Virus record (IMG/VR): IMGVR_UViG_3300006028_000338
Span: 1-36,760 of that record
From: a virus
Direction: 5' to 3' (one strand)
DNA: 36,760 nt
Part shown: piece after piece, positions 23,692-32,282 of the stretch
Layout of the letters: each line of letters begins with the position of its first letter
Numbering within the stretch: the stretch's first letter is position 1
Notes under the pieces: generated by a model
Databases searched by the model: none
The model's input: the letters and a program-made list of their open reading frames with translations, nothing else
Told to the model about the DNA's origin: nothing
Program-made: the position numbers and the translations under genes

Positions 23692-26600
23692 GCAGCGGCA
23701 AAGGCGGCTCTGCCGCGTCGAAAACGTACAATAATTTCGGCTCAATCGCCGCGCGGGTTCGCGCCGGGCGGACCGACATTTTATGGGCCATTGAACTCGA
23801 CGGCAAAGTCATTTGGGAGGGACCGCTTTACCGGAAAAATTCGCCGAATCCAGTTGTCATCACAATCCCAGGACGGGGAATTGCACGTTATTACTGGGGT
23901 CTAGCTAACCAGTTCACGGTTGACCCTGTGCTGACGGTCTCAGGCAACAACCAAGGCCATGCTCATCCCGCCTATACTGGGCAATCCTATATCGTCTTTG
24001 AGAACTTTCTCTTTGGACAGGAACGCAGTTTCGCGAACCGGGTGAAGGTTGTCGCATCGGCAATTCCAGAACAGAGCCTAATCGGGGGCAGTGCGGCCGA
24101 ACTCGATGCCGATGGTCAAGCGAATCCCTATGCGATCCTCGCTGAACTCGCAACCAGCGAGCGGTTCGGCCAAGGGCTGCCCGCATCGATCTTCAAGGCG
24201 TTATCTTGGCAAGCGTCCGCTGACGCGGCGCTCCAGCAAAGCGGATTAACCTACGTATCCACACTCCTAACACAGCAGAAGACGTTAAAACAGGTTGCGG
24301 ACGATCTGCTTGTTCTTTGCGACGGGTGGCTGCGCGCCGATCGCGAAACCGGTGCCTGCGAAGCAGGATTCTTTCCGCAACCAGAGACGATCGATCCCAC
24401 GGTCTTGCCGTTAATCGACAGTAGCTCGATTGCGGCCGGAGAAAATCCGAGCTGGGACTCGGAGACGTGGCGCGATGTTAAGACCAGCTGGGTCTGTATC
24501 TATTCCGATAAAGACAAAGATTACAAAAGCCGGCCGTCGCAAAGGTATGACGATCCTCGCGCCCTAGCAGCGCGTTCGCTGCGAGATCCGGAAACACTGG
24601 AGCGTCCGCACATTTGCCGGGCAGGCCAAGCCTTCGGACACGCGCATCGTTACGGACGGCGCTTCGCCGTTCCCGGTGCGAAGGGAGAAATTCCCGTCCG
24701 ACGAGTGGTGGCGGAAAACTTAAAGCCGGGACAACACCTGAAGCTCGACATCGATCCCGAACCGGGTGGGGCGCAGCTCCAGCAGGTTTGCCGGCTGGTC
24801 TCCATCACTCGCCCGCAATTGGGCTCGGCGACGTTGAAGGTTGAAATCGAACCCACGCTTCAACCGGTCGCCATTATTGCGCCCGTTATTCCTTCGGTAC
24901 CACCTCCTCCGGCTGCCATTCCCGATGTTCAGTTTGTGCGGTTTTTTGAGGTGCCGATTGGACTCGTTGCAGAAAACTTTGCCGTTGGGGTGCTCTCGTC
25001 TCGTCCGAGTGGGCTCGTGGTCGACTTTTTGGTTTACTACGACCGAAACCTTTCGGGCGCATTTCCACTAGTGGGGGGATCTCGCTCCTATGCCCTTCGT
25101 GGGAAGTTGAGTCAGGCGTTCGCCGTTGATGCGGCGGGGCCAGTCGTGGTTGACCTTATCGATCCACTAAACCGAGAAATCATTGGGCAAGATCCTGGGG
25201 ATGCGGCTGCGCGTGATGACGCGCTCCTTATGGTCATTTTAAAGATTGCTGGGAGTGGGCAGATTGAAGCCGACGCAAGCGGGAAGGGCTGGATTGAGAT
25301 TTTTAGCTGCGAAGCTTTTATTGCGAGCGGCGCAAATCAGGTATCCGTGACGGCCCTACGCGCCCGCCAGGGCACGCCAGCTCGGGATTTTGCCGCTGGG
25401 GACGAGTTGTGGTTTATTCGACGCAATGCACTCACGATTCTCGAGCATGCTGATTTCCCGAAAATTGCGGCCGAGCAGGTTTCCGCCTATTTTAAACTCC
25501 AACCTGGAACGCAGCGCGAAGAGCGTCCGCTCGAAGACTGCGCCCTTTGGACGTTCAGCTTTTCACTGAACCGTGAACAGCCCACCCAGAACAAGTTTTT
25601 AGAACGGCGTTATCTGCGCTCCAATGTTCCGGCAACGCCGCCATCCAATGTTGATCTGCCCTTTGGATGGTCGCTTGAGCGGCCGAGTGGCGCTGGTGCC
25701 ATTTGGGTGATCGAAGGATATAAATCGATTGAGACCGGTCACCTTCTCGGCTCTTGGAGTGCACCGGTGCGGGAGAGCGGATCGATTTATTTCTTCGATG
25801 CGGTCGATCCAGTCTCTCTCGGCTACGCGGTTGAGATTAATGACGTGTGGGTCGAGACCGACGCCGATAATAAAACCTTCAGCTGGAGTGGGGCAGGGTG
25901 GACTCCACGGTTTGCGCCCATTCTCAAGCACAACGGCGGCATCGTTTACGGGCTCCAGACCGCTGCCGGCGGGAATTATGATTACGTTCTGGTTTATGGA
26001 GACAAGTTCCAGATCTGGAACGGCAAAGACGCTGAAGTTCCCTTCGAGGTGGTTGGCGATCCTGCACGGGTTTATATCAAAGACGGTTTCATCCGCGAAT
26101 TAGCAGCGGGGAAAATCACGTCGGGGGCGATCGATTCCCAAGAGATCGTTTTAAGCGGTGGCGTGAACGGAATCATTCGCTCTGCGAATTTTGAACCAGG
26201 ACTTGCTGGGTTTATCTTCCGCGGGGACGGCTCGGGGGAGTTGAACGATCTCACAATTCGCGGCCGACTTGCCGCGGGCAAGATCGCAACCGAGGCGGCA
26301 ATCTACAATCACAGCGACCCAGAGCATGAGGACAGCACGTTTCCGGCCGTCCTGGCGCAGTCGAACAGTACGGCCGTCGACGTAAGCAGTGGTCTGGGGC
26401 CGGTCATCACCGTTAACTTTTTCGGTTGGAAAACTGGAGGTGGCTACGCTCGCGATCGATTCGGGCGCAGCGATCCAGTTTTTCTCCTCCAATTTAACGG
26501 CGTCTTGGACCACTACGTTTCCCTTTGGTATCAGATCGACGGCGGAGCGTGGACTTACGTCAACGGCACGCAGCAGGTGGAGCCCTTGAACGGATACGGC

Positions 26601-26756
26601 AGCACTGGCACGCAAGGGACACTTTCTCTCGCGGGGCTAGCAGGGACCGAGACCATTACTTTTGGCGTCCGGGGGACCAATTCCAGCGGAGCTTTTTTAG
26701 ATAATTCGAAGCAGCTGATCCGCGGCACCCTTTCGGTGATTTGCTTTAATTTTTGA
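23688..26756 (+). CDS. Large tail-tip/fibre protein (gpJ-like)
   Basis: A 1022-residue protein at the end of the tail cluster, in the place of the lambda gpJ or GTA megatron protein. The N-terminal part (1-400) has hub-like features: 'YNNFGSIAARVRAGRTDILWAIELDGKVIWEGP', then 'YAILAELATSERFGQGLP' and 'LLVLCDGWLRAD', the pattern of the gpJ tail-hub region that calls for a 'GKQ/LY' cell-specific domain. A proline-rich hinge lies near 395-410. The middle part has repeated fibronectin-like strand patterns. The C-terminal 120 residues are Gly/Thr/Ser-rich beta structure ending in 'RGTLSVICFNF', probably the exposed tip. It likely helps host recognition together with the tailspike. ATGA overlap at the start. 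Confidence 0.75.
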   Translation: MSSGKGGSAASKTYNNFGSIAARVRAGRTDILWAIELDGKVIWEGPLYRKNSPNPVVITIPGRGIARYYWGLANQFTVDPVLTVSGNNQGHAHPAYTGQSYIVFENFLFGQERSFANRVKVVASAIPEQSLIGGSAAELDADGQANPYAILAELATSERFGQGLPASIFKALSWQASADAALQQSGLTYVSTLLTQQKTLKQVADDLLVLCDGWLRADRETGACEAGFFPQPETIDPTVLPLIDSSSIAAGENPSWDSETWRDVKTSWVCIYSDKDKDYKSRPSQRYDDPRALAARSLRDPETLERPHICRAGQAFGHAHRYGRRFAVPGAKGEIPVRRVVAENLKPGQHLKLDIDPEPGGAQLQQVCRLVSITRPQLGSATLKVEIEPTLQPVAIIAPVIPSVPPPPAAIPDVQFVRFFEVPIGLVAENFAVGVLSSRPSGLVVDFLVYYDRNLSGAFPLVGGSRSYALRGKLSQAFAVDAAGPVVVDLIDPLNREIIGQDPGDAAARDDALLMVILKIAGSGQIEADASGKGWIEIFSCEAFIASGANQVSVTALRARQGTPARDFAAGDELWFIRRNALTILEHADFPKIAAEQVSAYFKLQPGTQREERPLEDCALWTFSFSLNREQPTQNKFLERRYLRSNVPATPPSNVDLPFGWSLERPSGAGAIWVIEGYKSIETGHLLGSWSAPVRESGSIYFFDAVDPVSLGYAVEINDVWVETDADNKTFSWSGAGWTPRFAPILKHNGGIVYGLQTAAGGNYDYVLVYGDKFQIWNGKDAEVPFEVVGDPARVYIKDGFIRELAAGKITSGAIDSQEIVLSGGVNGIIRSANFEPGLAGFIFRGDGSGELNDLTIRGRLAAGKIATEAAIYNHSDPEHEDSTFPAVLAQSNSTAVDVSSGLGPVITVNFFGWKTGGGYARDRFGRSDPVFLLQFNGVLDHYVSLWYQIDGGAWTYVNGTQQVEPLNGYGSTGTQGTLSLAGLAGTETITFGVRGTNSSGAFLDNSKQLIRGTLSVICFNF

Positions 26757-26761
26757 ACTAT

Positions 26762-27568
26762 ATGAAAGTATCAGGTCGGTCATTACAAGTTCTGTCCATC
26801 ATCACGCTGGCACTGTTCGTTGCCTCGTGCGCTCAGCCTCCCGCGGTCGTCAAAGTAAATGCCGCGCCCGGAGCTTCCGAAGTGCGGTACAGGGAAATCG
26901 GGGAAGCGGAGAATTCGAAGGCCGCTGCTGCGGTCAAAGCCGCAATCAACGCCAACGAGCGGAATGCCGATGGGCTGCCCAAGATGGCAACCTCCGGCGC
27001 TTTGAGCGTTGCCTCTGGCTTTTTGCCGGAACCGACAGAAATCGATCAAGCCGAAGCACAGGCGCTCGTAGATGCCGCCCTTTCGGGTGATATTGCGACA
27101 GCACGCAAAGGATGGGCACTGGCGCACGTTCAGGCGGGGCAATTGCGAGCGCAGCTCGTTGCGGCGCAAGTCGCGGCCGAACAGGAGCGGAAGGACAATG
27201 CAGCGAAATGGGAACGAGCCCAGGCCGAGTGGAAGGCTGCGGTGGATGATGAACGCAGGAAGGGAGAAGCGGAAACGCGTCGGCTTGTGGGATATGTATT
27301 TTTCGGCGGCGCGGCATTATCTTTTGCGGCTGGCGTCGGATGCTTGACGATCTTGGCTGGTCTTCCATTTATGTGTGGTAAAATCACACAAGGATGTTTT
27401 ATATTAGGGGGAATACTTTCTGCCGTAGGAATTGGATTATCACAAATACTTTATTGTACTTGGATAAATTATGCCGAGTGCGTTGCGGCAATCGTTGTTG
27501 CGGTCCTGGTGACCTTAGCTTGGTCAAATCATCGGCATGCAAAAGCGCCACCTATTAAGGTCTCGTAA
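26762..27568 (+). CDS. Lipoprotein with coiled coil and three membrane helices (spanin/holin-like)
   Basis: A 268-residue protein at the end of the late operon, where a lysis gene is expected. It has a lipoprotein signal: hydrophobic residues 8-20 and the lipobox V20-A-S-C23. Then comes a periplasmic region of about 150 residues, of which 110-175 form an Ala/Glu/Lys/Arg coiled coil. The C-terminal part has three hydrophobic segments (about 175-203, 211-231, 238-255) and a short basic tail. An outer-membrane lipid anchor, a coiled-coil spacer and an inner-membrane segment is the architecture of a unimolecular spanin, which fuses the two membranes at lysis. Three helices instead of one recall holins. 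No family match is claimed. The ATG at 26762 is chosen; a TTG at 26753 overlaps the previous stop. Confidence 0.65.
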   Translation: MKVSGRSLQVLSIITLALFVASCAQPPAVVKVNAAPGASEVRYREIGEAENSKAAAAVKAAINANERNADGLPKMATSGALSVASGFLPEPTEIDQAEAQALVDAALSGDIATARKGWALAHVQAGQLRAQLVAAQVAAEQERKDNAAKWERAQAEWKAAVDDERRKGEAETRRLVGYVFFGGAALSFAAGVGCLTILAGLPFMCGKITQGCFILGGILSAVGIGLSQILYCTWINYAECVAAIVVAVLVTLAWSNHRHAKAPPIKVS

Positions 27569-27680
27569 GGAGCTCACAGTATCGGTCGGTAGATGTGCGA
27601 CCATTTAGAATTTCGATATTTTAAGCAGTAGGCCCAAAATACCACCTTGCGACGGGAGACCTCGATAATGGGTCGCTTTA

Positions 27681-29483
27681 CTAGTCCTGTGATATCAACA
27701 TGGTGTAGATCGAAGCAGCGACCGAAGCATGGGATCGCAGCAGGCGAGGGGAGTGGCCTTCGCCATATAAAGTCATCCAGAAGCCTCTCTTACCTTCTAA
27801 AGATTCAGGGCCAAAAATTGTTTTTATGTAGTTAACTGCTTCAATTGGTTTTAATGGGTCGTTTTCTCCTTGTAATAAGGTGACCTTGTACTGGTTATCC
27901 GGGATAGGTCTGAAATCCTTTACTATGTCAACTAGACCCCGGAGAACCAGGATTCCTTGCTTATCAGATAGATTGCCGGCAGTACGAATTACGAACGATG
28001 TACCAACGCTTTCCCCAAAAAGTAGAATTTTGTCCGCCCGTACTCCAATGACCGATTTGGCGTATTCGATCAATTCCATTGCATCCTTTATGTCGTCGTT
28101 TAATGCAGTATTGAAGATCGTTGGATCTTCAAGTTTTTGAGGTCGAAATCCAAAGGATATATAATCGAAACCTTTGCTGACGAGGTATTGAACGGCTCCA
28201 TTGAATTCGGATGAAGGATTATCGGTTCTGTTTGTGGGAAACCTAATGATTAAACCTCGGTTCTTCCCGCGATCTGCCCGCCAAATCAATGCATTTAGCA
28301 AGTTTCCCTCCCTTAGTGGGATTGATAGGCGTTGTGGCTCTACGCCTTTAATATTTTCTGTGCCGGGCGTCTTATAAACCACTTTGTAGTCGGTCTCATC
28401 GGTCAAATTTACCCTATATAATTGCCTCGGCTCAGTACTGCTTGTGTGACTAATTATAAGGGAATTGCGCGTTTTTTCCAAGCATCCGTACCAATTTGTA
28501 CCGTTGGGAAAGACAAAAGGATGAGGTTCTGTGTCTAAGCCCGCAATCATCTGGATGGCCATTCCTTCGCCAAATAAATCGAACAGGAACCGACCATCAG
28601 GTAACGGATTTTCAGTCCCAATTACGCGGCCAGAAGGCGGCGACGCGACGATACTTGAGCGGCCGTCGAGGTCAACAGACCTTACAGTGAAGTCGCCGCG
28701 TCCCGCCGTCCTACATGCTGTGATCACGTTTTTCCCATCGAGGGACCAAGTGACGTGATTAATACGCTGTCCACGAGAAACTCGTAGAGTCTTTAGGTTT
28801 TTACCCTGCGGGTCCAAAAGTATTAGCGCACCATCAGTGCCTTCTAATGAAAGACAAATTGTTTTGGCATCCGGCGACCAAGCAAAATCTAATATAGATT
28901 CAGCCTCAAAAATGGTTTTGGGAGCTTCTGAAGGCTTCTCCATGTCGAATAAGCAAAGCTGTTCTTTGGTTAAATCGGTAGTTGGAATGCGAAAGCCAAG
29001 ATAGCGGCCGTCGGGCGACCACCGCATTGTTTTATACCCCTGCGACATTATAGGCACGTTTGGGACAGCTATTTTAGAGTCCCGCGGCGTCCAGAAAGTT
29101 AACTGGAATTTATGGTCACCTTTATTGTCGTTAACAAACGACATCATTTTACTTTTTGGTCGCCACAATATCAGTAATGGATTGCCTTCGTCATAGCGCC
29201 CAATTTGTTCGCCGGACTCAAAATATTGCAGCAGGATTTCCGCATTGCCATTTGGAAGGTCACGTTTTGTCAATAGTTCAGTTCCGTCCGGTGAAAGTAA
29301 AAGGGGAGCTCTATCAGAAATCCAAGGAAGTAGTTCAGACGCTATGGAGAGAACCTGTGTTTCGGCAGATGCCGATTGATCTGGACTGGCTATAGCAGGT
29401 TGTGTATTTAGATAGGCTATCGCGCATCCGAACAATATATGGGGAAAAAGTCCGCAATATTGGAGTATTTGTGTGCGTATCAT
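27681..29483 (-). CDS. Secreted S9-type serine hydrolase (prolyl-oligopeptidase-like)
   Basis: A 600-residue exported protein. An N-terminal signal peptide (hydrophobic to about residue 30, AIA-S cleavage-like) is followed by a beta-propeller-like domain (about 40-370) with TolB/WD-type repeats ('MRWSPDGRYLGFRIP', 'FAWSPDAKTICLSLEG', 'VTWSLDGKNVITACR'). The C-terminal alpha/beta-hydrolase carries the triad S492 in GESVG, D542 in 'GENDPLK' and H577 in 'GEGHSPRLL'. This is the arrangement of prolyl oligopeptidases/acylaminoacyl peptidases, which cut short peptides in the periplasm. The exact substrate cannot be told. Transcribed towards the phage genes; AT-richer than them, so it is probably chromosomal or an acquired cargo gene. 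Confidence 0.8.
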   Translation of the reverse strand: MIRTQILQYCGLFPHILFGCAIAYLNTQPAIASPDQSASAETQVLSIASELLPWISDRAPLLLSPDGTELLTKRDLPNGNAEILLQYFESGEQIGRYDEGNPLLILWRPKSKMMSFVNDNKGDHKFQLTFWTPRDSKIAVPNVPIMSQGYKTMRWSPDGRYLGFRIPTTDLTKEQLCLFDMEKPSEAPKTIFEAESILDFAWSPDAKTICLSLEGTDGALILLDPQGKNLKTLRVSRGQRINHVTWSLDGKNVITACRTAGRGDFTVRSVDLDGRSSIVASPPSGRVIGTENPLPDGRFLFDLFGEGMAIQMIAGLDTEPHPFVFPNGTNWYGCLEKTRNSLIISHTSSTEPRQLYRVNLTDETDYKVVYKTPGTENIKGVEPQRLSIPLREGNLLNALIWRADRGKNRGLIIRFPTNRTDNPSSEFNGAVQYLVSKGFDYISFGFRPQKLEDPTIFNTALNDDIKDAMELIEYAKSVIGVRADKILLFGESVGTSFVIRTAGNLSDKQGILVLRGLVDIVKDFRPIPDNQYKVTLLQGENDPLKPIEAVNYIKTIFGPESLEGKRGFWMTLYGEGHSPRLLRSHASVAASIYTMLISQD

Positions 29484-29836
29484 AGAATTTAGGCCGTATC
29501 AGAGTAAGTTGCGAACGATTTTCCAATCCCGCCGGTTGATTTTAAGAGACCTTAGAAAAAGTTTCCTGTCAAAGCGCCCACTAACGGAAGTGTCGGGCAA
29601 ACGGCTGTCAATGACAACATAAAGATAAGCGGGGAAGGGAATTTTAAATTAATAAATAGAGCGAGTGCGCGTATATTAAGTGACAGCGCCCCGTCCCTTG
29701 TGGCAAATAAATGGCGTTAGTTCCCTGAAAAACATTTCGGTTGAAAACTAAAGAAATTACAAGAACAACAAGTTCACGTTTATGTCGTTTACTGGGGGTG
29801 GCAGAGTGCCCGTCTGTGATCGCAAAACTTACTACC
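29484..29836. other. Divergent intergenic region
   Basis: About 350 AT-rich bases between the leftward hydrolase gene and the rightward gene at 29837. Short open frames on both strands look like shadows. The plus-strand region 29741-29836 is open but reads as a polar, unconvincing extension. It must hold the promoters of both genes, but no good -35/-10 pair was found by eye. Confidence 0.4.
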
Positions 29837-30289
29837 ATGAATATCCGATTCGCAATTAGCCTCCTGGGAGCAGTTTCATTAGCCTTTTTGATTCCACGCC
29901 TTTTCGGCGAGTCTCCGAAGCAGGACGTAGGCATAGCGGAAAGGATAGGTAAATTATCGCCGACTGAAATAGATGCCTCAATTCTATTAGATAATGGAAC
30001 CATACTCGCAGTTTTTAAAAATGGTGATCAAGCAGTAATTCTAAAGTTTCCTCCTTTGAGTAAAAAAGCGGGAGCGGCCCAGGAAGTTAAATTAAGTTTG
30101 CAGCCTGGAATGCCCGACGAAGTAGATGTTCAGCCCAATTCGCCTATAGAGAAAAGCCTTTTAAAAATGACGAAAGACGTGCTGGGATCGACGGGCGAAA
30201 TATCTGCGCGTTCCAAGCTCGTAGCGCAAAATTGTTACTCTCTTCTATTCGATAGAAAGACGATCGCGCTTAATCTAAGGTGGCCATAA
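29837..30289 (+). CDS. Hypothetical exported protein
   Basis: A 150-residue protein beginning with a hydrophobic N-terminal segment (residues 5-22, 'FAISLLGAVSLAFLI'), a signal peptide or anchor, followed by a soluble part with no known domain ('DASILLDNGTILAVFKNGDQAVILKFPP'). It ends in 'CYSLLFDRKTIALNLRWP'. An in-frame ATG further back (29741) would place the hydrophobic stretch internally, so 29837 is preferred. It is followed after 46 bases by another exported protein on the same strand and could be co-transcribed. Function unknown. Confidence 0.5.
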   Translation: MNIRFAISLLGAVSLAFLIPRLFGESPKQDVGIAERIGKLSPTEIDASILLDNGTILAVFKNGDQAVILKFPPLSKKAGAAQEVKLSLQPGMPDEVDVQPNSPIEKSLLKMTKDVLGSTGEISARSKLVAQNCYSLLFDRKTIALNLRWP

Positions 30290-30335
30290 TCCGTTCGTGC
30301 CAGCCAAACCAGCATATCCACTACAAGTTGCTAGA

Positions 30336-31217
30336 ATGAAAAAATCTTATATTGTTATCCTTTGCTTCGCGATTATGGCCCTTATTATAGATAATATTCG
30401 GTTACGCAGTCTTGCCCGGGAAAAGGACGTTGTAAAAATTACGAGCCAAGCGGCTGAAAAGGCTAGCCCTTTACAACCGAATGATGTTGCGGCCGGGAAG
30501 GATTTGGTAACGAAGAAAGGTGAAGATCCGGCGGTACTTGCAAAAAAGAAGGAAGATGCGATAAAGGCCAGGCAGTTATTAGACGAGGCGTTTATGAAGG
30601 CTAGCAGTGTTCAAACTGCAATTGGCCCGGAGCTGCGCACTGCAAGATCTAGACGGGAGGTTGAAAAGGCTCTTTCCCCATATTTGTCGGAGCTCAACCT
30701 AGATCCAACAAAACTTCTTGCTGTAAAAAATATATTGGCGGAAAGAACTTCAACCGCAGCTGACACCCGGGAGCTAGCTCGTAAGCAGCGGCTAACACGG
30801 GACGAAACGGAGGCGTTAATTGAGGATGCGGAGAAAAAGTTGAATGACGATCTTGTGAATTTAGTTGGTCAAGCAGCCTTCGACAAGATAGCGGAAATTT
30901 CCAAAATGCAACCGGAGCTGCAGTTGATTCAAAATACGTATGCACTAGACATGTCATATTCTGGTGTTCCGCTCAATCCTTCTCAGGTAAAGTCATTAGC
31001 AGGCCTCATCACTAAATATTCGGGCACTGACCCAGAAACTCGTCGGCGACGCACGAGTATAGCAAATACCTCAACAAATACTTCCGAGATTGACCAAGAA
31101 GTACTGGCCAAAGCAGCGACTTTCTTGGATGAAAAACAATTGGCGGTATTACGTTCAGATCTGGCTGTCGCAACAAAAGGAGCAATTGCTGGTACGGTGG
31201 TTAACGCGCAGAAGTAG
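30336..31217 (+). CDS. Hypothetical membrane-anchored helical protein
   Basis: A 293-residue protein with one N-terminal membrane segment (residues 5-18, 'VILCFAIMALIIDNI') and a long, charged, mostly helical domain outside. The segment 'LDPTKLLAVKNILAERTS', followed by a long 'DEAEAL..EKKLNDDLVNLVG' helix and, near the end, 'EEVLAKAATFLDEKQLAVL'-like text, recalls a family of hypothetical proteins I associate with Verrucomicrobiota and other PVC bacteria. Its function is unknown. It may act with the exported protein just upstream. ATG 30336 is preferred over a TTG/GTG-type start at 30297, since the hydrophobic stretch then comes at the N-terminus. Confidence 0.55.
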   Translation: MKKSYIVILCFAIMALIIDNIRLRSLAREKDVVKITSQAAEKASPLQPNDVAAGKDLVTKKGEDPAVLAKKKEDAIKARQLLDEAFMKASSVQTAIGPELRTARSRREVEKALSPYLSELNLDPTKLLAVKNILAERTSTAADTRELARKQRLTRDETEALIEDAEKKLNDDLVNLVGQAAFDKIAEISKMQPELQLIQNTYALDMSYSGVPLNPSQVKSLAGLITKYSGTDPETRRRRTSIANTSTNTSEIDQEVLAKAATFLDEKQLAVLRSDLAVATKGAIAGTVVNAQK

Positions 31218-31343
31218 AACTTCTAAATGCCCGTAAATTAGACGGAGGCACCAGCGCGCTGTGAATGTGATCTTCGATCAGTAAGATAACCCGGTCTCGC
31301 GTTTGCCCCAATATCTAGGATTTCTTGGTGCAGGAAGAAGTTC

Positions 31344-32282
31344 TCAGTTACTCTCCTCCTTAGTAAGGATCCGATTACTACGTAGATTTAATGTCCATCG
31401 GATGCGTTTCTTAACTGCCTCGGTTTCATTGTTGGCAACGGCATGTATATTATAAGTGTCACGAGTGAAACTATATCGCCATTGGCCGTCGTTTATGACG
31501 ATGGGAGGAAGGGGCGTAATTGGTTTATAGTATTCTGACCATTTCATCTGGCCCCATATAAAATCCGATCGATTTGTTTGATCACCTATTCGCGAAATAA
31601 GTTTGTTCTCGTACTTGATATAGATCGCGTTAGCGGGGTTTTCGGATCTGCCCGCGCTTGCTAGCTGTTGATTTTCGTTATATGACAAACGATATAAGGT
31701 GCCTCGATTAACGATGCCAACGGGCTGATGACTGTTGTTTAGTGTCAATACTATAGTTGGTACTTCCCGGGATTGGCCGCTCCAGATTTTTATAGTGTTC
31801 GCGATGCGCTCAAAAGTAAGCTCATATTGGTCGGTTTTGGCGTAAATCACTTCGCAATTTATGAATGAATATAGGTCGCCAGCCGAACTCTCAATCTGCT
31901 TTGAGGCACCTTCTGGAGCTGCGTCTCGGACCATCCAAGACCGGCCAAACGCCAAAGTAGGCTTTGTTTTACTGATAATTATAAACTCGCCGCCCGGTGT
32001 TTCCCATAAAAAATTGTCATCGTTGAGCGGAGTTAGGTACGACAAGACTCCAATTAGCCGAAATGCACTATAATATGTGGAGCCATCGTACTCAATTTGG
32101 TGGCGCAGATAAGGGGCTTTGATTCCCTTTGTAACGGGCGGCCCTACCGATATGGACACAATAGGACTACCGTCCGCTGATATTAAAAATGGCCATTTAT
32201 TGTCGGTCGCTAGTACATCTTGGCAACTAAACCCCCAAGAGAGTAGTGCAATGAAATGCGTGTATATTCTCTTACTTATCAT
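31344..32282 (-). CDS. Hypothetical secreted protein, YD/RHS-like strand pattern
   Basis: A 312-residue exported protein with a signal peptide (residues 1-26, ending 'DVLA'). The rest is rich in beta strands. It includes 'LYRLSYNENQQLASAGR' and 'AIYIKYENKLISRIGDQTN', which resemble single YD/RHS-type strand units, but no full repeat array is present. There are no catalytic motifs. Its start overlaps the end of the Wzy-like gene by 11 bases, so the two are probably expressed together. A role at the cell surface is inferred only from the signal peptide and the partner gene. Confidence 0.5.
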   Translation of the reverse strand: MISKRIYTHFIALLSWGFSCQDVLATDNKWPFLISADGSPIVSISVGPPVTKGIKAPYLRHQIEYDGSTYYSAFRLIGVLSYLTPLNDDNFLWETPGGEFIIISKTKPTLAFGRSWMVRDAAPEGASKQIESSAGDLYSFINCEVIYAKTDQYELTFERIANTIKIWSGQSREVPTIVLTLNNSHQPVGIVNRGTLYRLSYNENQQLASAGRSENPANAIYIKYENKLISRIGDQTNRSDFIWGQMKWSEYYKPITPLPPIVINDGQWRYSFTRDTYNIHAVANNETEAVKKRIRWTLNLRSNRILTKEESN

